Shown piece after piece: positions 29,217 through 37,994 of a DNA stretch of 64,000 nt. The stretch covers positions 5,457,798 through 5,521,797 of the forward strand of contig NZ_CP036261.1 in NCBI RefSeq assembly GCF_007741475.1, in the 5' to 3' direction. The DNA comes from Rosistilla ulvae. GTDB taxonomy: Bacteria > Planctomycetota > Planctomycetia > Pirellulales > Pirellulaceae. The notes under the pieces are model-generated. The model was not told the DNA's origin and ran no database searches. It saw only the letters and a list, made by a program, of their open reading frames with translations. A program made the translations under genes and the position numbers. Every line of letters starts with the position of its first letter. Position 1 is the stretch's first letter.

Positions 29217-32200
29217 ATGAATGCTTCCCACCAAAGCCAAGCACGCCAAGCACGCACGTTTGCGGAGCTGTTGTCCGAACGAGCCGCGCGACATCCCGAG
29301 CGCCCAGCAATCAAGTTTCTTGCCGAGGGGACCGAGGTAACGCACCAGGTCTCTTATCAACAACTGCATGCCCGTGCTGCGGCGATTGGATCGTGGCTGT
29401 CGGATCGCGGTTTACGTGGCCGCCCGGTGCTGTTGGTCTTTCCACAAAGCATCGACTACGCCGCGGCCTTCTTCGGTTGCCTGTATGCCGGCGCAATTGC
29501 CGTTCCCGCCTATCCCCCGAGACGCAATCGCAATCTCGATCGGCTGCAAAGCATGGCCAGCGACAGCGGCGCCGATGTAATCCTGACCAACAATGAACTA
29601 TTGGAATCCTTGAGCGCCTGGGTCGATGAAGACAATCCCCTTGGCCAGCGTTCTCTGCAATCGATCGATACCCTGGCCGACGACCCTCAGTTCAATCCGG
29701 CCTTCGGCGCCGATCCGCAAGCGGTTGCCTTCCTGCAATACACATCGGGATCGACCGGTGCCCCCAAGGGCGTGATCGTCACCAACCGGAATCTGATCGA
29801 AAACCAAATCATGATCACCGAGATCTTCGGGCAACGCGAAGACGAAGTGATCATGTGCGGCTGGCTGCCGATGTATCACGACATGGGCCTGATCGGCAAT
29901 CTCCTGCATCCGCTCTACCTCGGCGGACATCTGGTATTAATGTCGCCCTTCACCTTCTTCCAAAAACCGCTCTGTTGGCTGCAAGCGATCTCCAATCATC
30001 GCGCCACGATCAGCGGCAGTCCGAACTTTGGCTACGACATGTGCGTCGAAGCACTCAGCCAACAAGAACGCGACAGCCTCGACCTCAGCAGTTGGAACCT
30101 GGCATTTAATGGCGCCGAACCGGTCCGCCACGCGACGCTGCAACGGTTTATCAAAACCTTCCAACCGCACGGTTTCTCCCCCGCCGCCTTCTCGCCCTGT
30201 TTTGGGATGGCGGAAACGACGCTGATTGTCAGCGGGACGCGGCGTCCCGATGAGGCCCAATCGATCGTTGTCGATGCAGAATCTTTGCATCAAGGAACCG
30301 TGGAACCTCCGTCCGAAAACCCCTCGGCACCACCGTTGACGATCGTTTCGTCGGGGCGTCCCGGCAGCGATTTTGACGTCCGCATCGTCGATCCCGAAAC
30401 GCGCGTTGAATTGCCTGAAAAACAAACGGGCGAGGTCTGGGTTCACGGCCCCAGCGTCACCGATGGTTACTGGAACAAGCCCACCGAAACCCAACAGACG
30501 TTCCAGGGGATCATCGCCGCAGACGCCGCGCCAGCGAAACAGTTCCTTCGCACCGGCGACCTCGGCTTCCTAAGCGATGGCGAACTGTACGTCACCGGAC
30601 GACTGAAAGACACGATCATCGTTGCCGGTGCCAACCATTACCCTAGCGATATCGAAGAAACCGTCGTCGCCAGCCATTCGGCTTTGGCGATCGGTGGCGG
30701 CGTAGCCTTCTCGATCGACCGCGACGACCGCGAACAGGTCTTTGTCGCGCAGGAACTGAAGCGTTCCCAATGGCGTTCCTACGATAAAGACGAAGTCATC
30801 TCTGCGGTCTACGGTCGCGTCTTCCAAGACCATGGGCTCGCGCTCGCTGGCATCGTGCTGTTGCGTCCGGGGTCGATTCCCAAGACGACCAGCGGAAAAC
30901 TACAGCGTCGCCTAACTGCCAAGATGTTTGTCGACGGCGAACTGAAGTCGTTGGTCGATTGGTCGCGCGACGATGCGATGACGCATGCGCATGCCAACGA
31001 ATCGGAACCAGCACACGCCGAAGCGACTTCGGCGAACGAAGTTTCATCCGCCGAAAACCCTTCGTCCGAATCGAGCGAACGACAAGACCAACTTGCCGAA
31101 CTGCAAGCCTGGATGACGTCGCAACTGGCGACGCTGTTGCAGATCGCCCCTGGATCGATCTCCGCCAACGAACCGCTGGCATTATATGGACTCACTTCCG
31201 TCGCAGCCGTTCGCCTGGCCGGAATGCTGTCGCAACATGTCGGGCAACCGATCGACCCTACGTTGGCTTACAATTTCCCAACGATCGATTCGATCTGTCG
31301 GCACCTGGTGCTCGGCGAATCAGCCCGCAGTTTGCCAAGCCGCGATGTTTCGTCCGATCCTTCGGTTTCGAATGACGACCCCATTGCGATCATCGGCATG
31401 GCATGCCGTTTTCCCGGAGCGGCATCGATCGACGAATTCTGGGACCTGTTGACCTCCGGTGGCTGCGCGATCCAGTCGTCGCGTGACGGGCAACCGACGT
31501 CCCCCAGTGGTTCGGTCAACCCATCGGTGCCGACAGCGGCAGGTTACATCGATGCGGTCGACCAATTTGATCCCGCCTTCTTTTCGATCAGTCCGCGTGA
31601 AGCGGATGAGATGGACCCGCGGCAACGACTTGCGATGGAGGTCAGTTGGCGAGCGATCGAACACGCCAACATCGATCCACGCCGTCTGGCTGGTTCCAAG
31701 ACCGGCGTCTTCTTCGGGGCCAGCGGGAACGATTACGAACGCCTGTGCAGCGCGGCGGGGCATCCGACCGGTGGGCATTCGGCGACCGGAGTCTCCCACG
31801 CGATCATCGCGAACCGAATTAGTTACTTTTTGGATCTCCAAGGGCCCAGTTTCTCGGTCGACACCGCCTGTTCGTCGTCGTTAGTCGCGGTGCATCAAGC
31901 GGCTGAAGCGATCCGCGGCGGGCAGTGCGACACGGCGATCGCCGGCGGAGTTAATCTGATTCTCGATCCGTCGGTCACCAACGCGTTCCACGAAGCGGGG
32001 ATGCTGTCGCCGACCGGTCAATGCAAGACTTTTGCCGCCGGAGCCAATGGTTTTGTCCGCGGTGAAGGCTGCGGAGTCGTCGTATTAAAACGACTCTCCC
32101 AAGCGATGGCCGACCGCGACAACGTGCTGTGTGTCCTGCGGGGATCGGCGATCAACCAAGACGGCCGCAGCAACGGCCTGACCGCTCCCAACGGCCTTGC

Positions 32201-35200
32201 GCAACAGCAGGTGGTCCGCAGCGCATTGGCTAGCGGCAACGTAGAGCCTGCGGAGGTTCAATACGTCGAAGCGCATGGCACCGGCACCGAGCTAGGCGAT
32301 CCGATCGAGATCGGTGCTCTGACCGCTGTCTTTGGCGACCGCCCAAAGCCATTGTTGGTCGGGTCGGTCAAGACCAACATCGGTCACCTGGAAGCTGCCG
32401 CGGGAATCGCGGGCGTGATCAAAACCGCATTGGCGATCCGGCACCAAATCATCCCACCGCACCTTGGCTTCGATGCCCCAAGTCCTCATATCGATTGGAC
32501 TCGGCCGATCGAAGTTGCCCCCTCCGGAGCGATCTGGAATTGTGACGAAGACCAGTTGCACCGTGCGGGAGTCAGCAGTTTTGGGTTCGGTGGCACCAAC
32601 GCTCATCTGATCCTCGAGGCACCCGCATCATCGTCGCCCGCTGGATCCGAGGCCGACGACTCAAATGCGGAACGATCGAAATTCCATCTGGTTAAATTTT
32701 CCGCCAAGAGCGACGAAGCACTCGACGCGTTGGTCGCCACGTTTATGGAGAGCGCCCCAACCGCAGAGCTCTCCGCCATCGCGGCATCGGCTAACTTGGG
32801 CCGGACCGATTTCCCATATCGCTTGGTCGTGATTGCTTCGTCGACCGACGACCTCTGCCAGTGCCTTGGCAATCCCGACAACACATCGCGGGTTTTGCGA
32901 AGCCGCAGCGATTCACAGCGTCCTTCGGCCGAACAGGTGCGTCAATCGTTGCAGCAAGCGATTGCCAGCACGGCCACGCTCGACGACCTGCGGCAACTGG
33001 GGCAACACTACGTCGACGGCGCCGCGATCGATTGGCGTCAGGTCCACCCGAACGCCTCCCGACGGATCGACCTTCCCGGCCATCCGATGCTACGCCATCG
33101 CTGCTGGTTCCGAACGCAGCCGGCTGCTGACGCGGGGCATCCGCTTTCCGCCGACCTATCCTGCGAGCTTCCGTTGCTGGGGAACCGTTTCGATTTGGCG
33201 GGAGAGGCGATCGTTTTCGAGGCCGATCTTTCCACGGTCGATCTGTTGCGCGATCATCGGCTGCGTGGCGAGATCATCTTCCCCACGACCGGTTACGTTG
33301 AACAAGCGCTCTCGGCGGCCCGAATCGCTAGCGGCAGCGCGGCTTGGGAAATCGAAGCGTTGCAAATCGCGCGACCGCTGGTGATTTCAGACGCGCGTCG
33401 CTGCCGAGTTCAGATCCTGTTGGATCCGCAAGACGACGGGTACCATTGCCGCGTGCAACATCGCAGCGACAGCGGTTGGCAGCAGGTGGCGTCGTGTCAG
33501 ATCGTCACCAGCACGCCGCTGCTGACAACGCCACCGGCATGCGAACTCGCTTCGCCAGTACAGCGTTCCAGTGCGGATCACTACGCCCGCTGTGAAGCGT
33601 TAGGTTTGCAATACGGCCCAGCGTTTCGTGGACTGATCGAAATTCAGTCCGATGCCGAGGTGGCGGTTGGGCGCGTTGCATTGCCCCTTGGCACCGACGC
33701 TTTATCCTCCGCGGTGATCCATCCCGCCTTGCTGGACGCCTGCCTTCAAACCTTGGCGGTGCTGATCCCCGAAGAACTGGAGGGATTGTGGCTTCCCGTG
33801 GGTTTGCAGCGTTTTCGGTTCCTATCGGCAACGCCTTGCGGGGGCGAGATCTCGGTCCGCAGCACACTCCGTTTCGACCAAGCGACCGCGTCGCTGATGG
33901 GCGATGTTTGTCTGTTGGATTCCGACGATCATGTGGTTGCAGTTGTCGAAGGCTTGCGATTGGAAAACGGCCAGCCCGTCGCACCGGTCTCGCGATACGA
34001 AGAAGCTTGGCTGCCAAAGATTCGCCAGCACGAAGCGACGGCGCCGCCCGAGGTCACCGCCGTGGAGATCACTGCGGAGGTCTTGGCCAACCGCGGCGAA
34101 CTGCTTGCCAAAACCGGATTTGTCGATTCGATAGAGGCCCGGCAAATGTTGGATGCGTCCTGCCAACGCTGGGTGATCCAATGTCTGGTCAGCCTGATGG
34201 GACCGCTTCCCGCGGGCAAGACGCTGGTGCGCGATGACCTCCTAGTGCAATTGGGTTTGCTGCCCGAGAAGCATCGATCGTTTGAACGCATGCTGGAGAT
34301 GTTAGTCGAAGACGGTCTGTTGGCCCGCGTCGAAAGCGGCTGGCAAACACGCGTTGCCTTGGAACCGGCCGAGGGCATTTCCACTCTCGAGGTTCAAGCG
34401 ACACCGTTGACTGCGGCAGTGGCGTCGGAATGGGCCCTGTTGCAGCGTTGCGGTAGCCAGTTGGCGGAAGTGCTTGTCGGCGAGGTCGACCCGTTGGATC
34501 TGTTGTTCCCCAAGCAAGGCGTGACGGCGGCGGATGTCTACAAGACGTCGCCAGGGGCGCGAACGATCAACGCGATGCTGGGACAAGCGATCGAAGCCAT
34601 CGTCGCCGAATTGCCCGACGGACGTGGGCTCCGCGTGTTGGAAATCGGCGGGGGAACCGGCGGCACCACCCACAATGTGCTCCGCAGTCTGCCGGCGGGT
34701 CGTTTCCACTACACGTTTACCGATATCGGCGCCAGTTTCCTGGCCGCGGCGCGGCAGACCTTTGCCAGTTGTGACGCGATCGATTTCAGAACGCTCGATA
34801 TCGAACAGGCTCCCGAATCGCAGGGTTTCGATCCGGGCAGCTTTGATTTGGTGATCGCCGCCAATGTTTTGCACGCCACGCGAGATTTGAACCAGACCGT
34901 CGCCAACGCCCGTTCGTTATTATCCGCCGGCGGCCAATTGCTGATGCTGGAAGGGACTCGTCGCTGCCGCTGGATGGATCTGACGTTCGGATTAACCGAT
35001 GGCTGGTGGCGGTTCGACGACACGATCCGCTGCGACTATCCAATGGCCAGCGAATCGGCTTGGCAAACCGTGTTGACGGAAAACCAATTCGACAGCACGA
35101 CGATCGTCAGTCCGCTGCCGGACGATGATTCCCGCGCGGTCAACACCGCCGAAAACGTCCTGATCGTGGCGACCGCCGATCGCGTGAAATCGAATCCGAC

Positions 35201-37994
35201 TCGTGACCATTGGACGATCGTTACCGACCGGATCTCGCGTGGCCAACGCCTCGGCAAGCGTTTGGTCAATGAAGGCTGTACGTTTGAATTGGTCGATGCG
35301 ACCGCCGACGGTTTCGCCGCTGACGTCCGCAGTGCGATGACCCATTATCCCGGCACTCAGCACATCGCGTTTGTCGCAGGTCGGTCCCATGGTGACACCA
35401 GCGAACATGCACGAACCGCCTGTTTGCGGTTTCTGCAAACGGTGCAAGAAATTTTGTCCAAGGCAGCGGTGCCCATCGAATTGGCGTTGATCACGTCCGA
35501 TGCCGCAACCGATCCGACCGCGTCGGCGCTGAAAGGAATGCTTCGCTCGATCGCCTTGGAACAGCCCGATTGGCGCGTTCGTTCGATCGATGCGGCCGGC
35601 AAAAAGGATAAATTCGCGCGACAGGTAGCCGCTGAAATGTTGAGCGGCGATGCCGAGCCTGAGGTCTCGCTGGCGACCGATCGCCGTGTCCGCCGACTGT
35701 TGCTGGCCCAAGCCGACCTAGTCGCCGACAGCGGACGCGTGTTGCGAGTCGCCACGCGAGGCACGCTGGAAGGTGTTCGTTTGGAATCGGTCAAGCGGCG
35801 CGAACCGGGACGCCGCGAAGTCGAAATCGCCGTGCTGGCCAGCGGATTGAACTATCGGGACGTTTTGTTGGCGATGGGAATGTACCCTGGCGAAGCGCCG
35901 TTGGGAGCCGAATGCGTCGGACGCATTACGCGCCTGGGCCGCGACGTGCAATCGCATCAAGTGGGCGATCTGGTGATCGCCTTGGGCGAAGAGACGTTCG
36001 CCGACTATGTCACCGTTTCGGCGGCGCGGATCACCGAATTGCCCAAGGGGCTCGAGTATGCAGAGGCCGCGACGATTCCGGTCGCTTTCTTGACTGCGTC
36101 GTTCGCCTTGGAGACGCTCGGCAATTTGCAGCCTGGCCAACGCATGCTGATCCATTCGGCCACGGGCGGCGTCGGTTTGGCGGCGATCCAAATCGCGAAG
36201 GCTGTGGGAGCGGAGATCTTTGCGACCGCAAGCACCAGCAAACACGCGGTCTTGCGTGAGCTGGGGATCTCACGTGTCTTCGATTCGCGATCGCCCGGCT
36301 TTGCCACCGCGATCGCCGCTGCGACTCAGGGGCACGGTGTCGATCTGATCCTCGATACGCTGCCCGAATCGATGTTCCAAGAGAATCTCGATTCGCTGGC
36401 CGATGGGGGCGTCTACATCGACATCACCAAACCGACCACCGACCGCGGCAGCAACTCGCGTTTTGGCGCTCGGGAATCGACAACGACCTATCACTTGCTG
36501 GACCTGGTGCAAATCTTGCAGCAAGAACCAAGCACGGCGATCCGGCGGCTTCGCGCCGTCCTGGCTCGGTTTGCCGATGGCAGTTACCAGCCGCTGCCGA
36601 TGGAAACGTTCCGATTGTCGCATGCCGTGGATGCGATGCGGCAGATGCAGCTGGCCCGTCAGATCGGCAAGCTGGTCGTCGTCGCCGACGATGCGCCGCG
36701 AATGGCGTCGCGCGGGGCACTCGATTTTCAAGAACTCACGATTCGCAAAGACGCCGCGTACGTGATCGCCGGTGGCCTGGGCGACTTGGGCCTGATGACT
36801 GCCGAATATTTGTCGCAGCGTGGGGCGGGCTTGATTGCCTTGGTCCAACGCAGTCGGCCGACCGAAGCGCAGCAGGCGGTGATCGGGCGGATCGAAAATG
36901 CGGGATCTCAAGTCTTAGTATGTGAGGCGGATGTCGCCGACGGCGATCAAGTGGCGTCGTCCCTGCGGCGCGTTCGCAGCGAAGGGTTCCCGATCGCCGG
37001 GGTCATCCATTCGGCGGGTATGTTGCGCGATGCATTTGTGGAAAATCAAAGCATTGAATCGTTTGCTCAGGTATTCGATGTGAAAGCGGCGGGCGCGTGG
37101 CACCTGCACCAACTGACACTCGACGATCCAATAGATCTGTTTGTTGTCTATTCATCGCTGGCGTCGGTGATCGGCGCCCCCGGGCAATCCAACCACGCGG
37201 CGGCCAACGCCTTTTTGGATGGCCTAGTTCGGCAGCGGATGGCTGCCGGATTGCCCGCGACCGACTTGAACTGGGGACCGTGGGGCACGATCGGCGAAGC
37301 GGCGCGCCGCGGTGCCGACGCCCGCACCGACATGCAAGGCGTGGGCGTGATCCAACCGGCTGCCGGAGCGCTGACGATGCAGCGGATGTTGCAACGTAAA
37401 TCAGCGATCGCTGCGATCGCGCAAATCAGTGGCGACGCGTTGCCGGATCGTTTGAAATCGCATCCTCTGTTGGAACAATTGCTGAACGAATCCGTGGCGG
37501 TTGCCGAGACGGAAGGTCGGATCGTCGACGAATTCCACAGGACCGAGGAATCCCAGCGGCCGGCGTTGATGTTGGATCATGTCCGGAAAACGCTGGCAGA
37601 AATCCTGGGAATGTCCGATTCGTCGCGAATTTCCGCATCGACAGTGATGACAGATATTGGGCTCGATTCGTTAACGGCGCTCGAATTGCGAGATTCCCTA
37701 CAAACCGACTTGGCAGCCGCGCTACCTGCATCATTGGTCTATGACTATCCATCGGTGCGGGAGTTGTCCAATTTCTTGCTGTCGGCCATAACGACGTCGG
37801 GAAAATGTGCCGATGATAGCAAACAGGAAGCTATGGGTGCCGTTAATGATCGGGCAAACCTTGCGTCGGGCCGCGATACGCAAGCCGAAGAAGCCGCTGA
37901 GACACAACGTTCCGCGTCGGTGGGCAGCGTCTCCAACTCCATCGAAGCTTCATTAGAACAATTGAACGCAGAACTGAATCACTGGGAATCATGA
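29217..37994 (+). CDS. FAAL-PKS megasynthase: FAAL-ACP-KS-DH-cMT-ER-KR-ACP, no AT
   Basis: A 2925-residue loading and first extension module. Domains: fatty acyl-AMP ligase (1-590; AYPPRRNRNLDRL, SGSTGAPKG), ACP (Ser661 in YGLTSVAA, an LTS variant of LDS), KS (720-1145; Cys885, His1020, His1057 intact), DH (1305-1590; His1347 in HRLRGEIIFP, Asp1507 in DACLQ), C-methyltransferase (1610-1960; GGGTGG about 1811-1816), structural KR part, ER (2175-2497; SATGGVGLAA), KR (2500-2743; GGLGDLG, but the active-site Tyr is His2660 in SNHAAAN), ACP (Ser2818). The AT is missing between the pre-AT and post-AT linkers. FAAL should activate a fatty acid and load it on the ACP. No good ribosome site precedes ATG 29217. 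Last bases overlap the next gene (ATGA). Confidence 0.9.
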   Translation: MNASHQSQARQARTFAELLSERAARHPERPAIKFLAEGTEVTHQVSYQQLHARAAAIGSWLSDRGLRGRPVLLVFPQSIDYAAAFFGCLYAGAIAVPAYPPRRNRNLDRLQSMASDSGADVILTNNELLESLSAWVDEDNPLGQRSLQSIDTLADDPQFNPAFGADPQAVAFLQYTSGSTGAPKGVIVTNRNLIENQIMITEIFGQREDEVIMCGWLPMYHDMGLIGNLLHPLYLGGHLVLMSPFTFFQKPLCWLQAISNHRATISGSPNFGYDMCVEALSQQERDSLDLSSWNLAFNGAEPVRHATLQRFIKTFQPHGFSPAAFSPCFGMAETTLIVSGTRRPDEAQSIVVDAESLHQGTVEPPSENPSAPPLTIVSSGRPGSDFDVRIVDPETRVELPEKQTGEVWVHGPSVTDGYWNKPTETQQTFQGIIAADAAPAKQFLRTGDLGFLSDGELYVTGRLKDTIIVAGANHYPSDIEETVVASHSALAIGGGVAFSIDRDDREQVFVAQELKRSQWRSYDKDEVISAVYGRVFQDHGLALAGIVLLRPGSIPKTTSGKLQRRLTAKMFVDGELKSLVDWSRDDAMTHAHANESEPAHAEATSANEVSSAENPSSESSERQDQLAELQAWMTSQLATLLQIAPGSISANEPLALYGLTSVAAVRLAGMLSQHVGQPIDPTLAYNFPTIDSICRHLVLGESARSLPSRDVSSDPSVSNDDPIAIIGMACRFPGAASIDEFWDLLTSGGCAIQSSRDGQPTSPSGSVNPSVPTAAGYIDAVDQFDPAFFSISPREADEMDPRQRLAMEVSWRAIEHANIDPRRLAGSKTGVFFGASGNDYERLCSAAGHPTGGHSATGVSHAIIANRISYFLDLQGPSFSVDTACSSSLVAVHQAAEAIRGGQCDTAIAGGVNLILDPSVTNAFHEAGMLSPTGQCKTFAAGANGFVRGEGCGVVVLKRLSQAMADRDNVLCVLRGSAINQDGRSNGLTAPNGLAQQQVVRSALASGNVEPAEVQYVEAHGTGTELGDPIEIGALTAVFGDRPKPLLVGSVKTNIGHLEAAAGIAGVIKTALAIRHQIIPPHLGFDAPSPHIDWTRPIEVAPSGAIWNCDEDQLHRAGVSSFGFGGTNAHLILEAPASSSPAGSEADDSNAERSKFHLVKFSAKSDEALDALVATFMESAPTAELSAIAASANLGRTDFPYRLVVIASSTDDLCQCLGNPDNTSRVLRSRSDSQRPSAEQVRQSLQQAIASTATLDDLRQLGQHYVDGAAIDWRQVHPNASRRIDLPGHPMLRHRCWFRTQPAADAGHPLSADLSCELPLLGNRFDLAGEAIVFEADLSTVDLLRDHRLRGEIIFPTTGYVEQALSAARIASGSAAWEIEALQIARPLVISDARRCRVQILLDPQDDGYHCRVQHRSDSGWQQVASCQIVTSTPLLTTPPACELASPVQRSSADHYARCEALGLQYGPAFRGLIEIQSDAEVAVGRVALPLGTDALSSAVIHPALLDACLQTLAVLIPEELEGLWLPVGLQRFRFLSATPCGGEISVRSTLRFDQATASLMGDVCLLDSDDHVVAVVEGLRLENGQPVAPVSRYEEAWLPKIRQHEATAPPEVTAVEITAEVLANRGELLAKTGFVDSIEARQMLDASCQRWVIQCLVSLMGPLPAGKTLVRDDLLVQLGLLPEKHRSFERMLEMLVEDGLLARVESGWQTRVALEPAEGISTLEVQATPLTAAVASEWALLQRCGSQLAEVLVGEVDPLDLLFPKQGVTAADVYKTSPGARTINAMLGQAIEAIVAELPDGRGLRVLEIGGGTGGTTHNVLRSLPAGRFHYTFTDIGASFLAAARQTFASCDAIDFRTLDIEQAPESQGFDPGSFDLVIAANVLHATRDLNQTVANARSLLSAGGQLLMLEGTRRCRWMDLTFGLTDGWWRFDDTIRCDYPMASESAWQTVLTENQFDSTTIVSPLPDDDSRAVNTAENVLIVATADRVKSNPTRDHWTIVTDRISRGQRLGKRLVNEGCTFELVDATADGFAADVRSAMTHYPGTQHIAFVAGRSHGDTSEHARTACLRFLQTVQEILSKAAVPIELALITSDAATDPTASALKGMLRSIALEQPDWRVRSIDAAGKKDKFARQVAAEMLSGDAEPEVSLATDRRVRRLLLAQADLVADSGRVLRVATRGTLEGVRLESVKRREPGRREVEIAVLASGLNYRDVLLAMGMYPGEAPLGAECVGRITRLGRDVQSHQVGDLVIALGEETFADYVTVSAARITELPKGLEYAEAATIPVAFLTASFALETLGNLQPGQRMLIHSATGGVGLAAIQIAKAVGAEIFATASTSKHAVLRELGISRVFDSRSPGFATAIAAATQGHGVDLILDTLPESMFQENLDSLADGGVYIDITKPTTDRGSNSRFGARESTTTYHLLDLVQILQQEPSTAIRRLRAVLARFADGSYQPLPMETFRLSHAVDAMRQMQLARQIGKLVVVADDAPRMASRGALDFQELTIRKDAAYVIAGGLGDLGLMTAEYLSQRGAGLIALVQRSRPTEAQQAVIGRIENAGSQVLVCEADVADGDQVASSLRRVRSEGFPIAGVIHSAGMLRDAFVENQSIESFAQVFDVKAAGAWHLHQLTLDDPIDLFVVYSSLASVIGAPGQSNHAAANAFLDGLVRQRMAAGLPATDLNWGPWGTIGEAARRGADARTDMQGVGVIQPAAGALTMQRMLQRKSAIAAIAQISGDALPDRLKSHPLLEQLLNESVAVAETEGRIVDEFHRTEESQRPALMLDHVRKTLAEILGMSDSSRISASTVMTDIGLDSLTALELRDSLQTDLAAALPASLVYDYPSVRELSNFLLSAITTSGKCADDSKQEAMGAVNDRANLASGRDTQAEEAAETQRSASVGSVSNSIEASLEQLNAELNHWES

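Noticed and set aside
32640-33160. Hidden AT domain in the PKS linkers
   Set aside because: I looked for a GHSxG nucleophile and the AT core between the linkers in both PKS proteins; there is too little sequence and no such motif.
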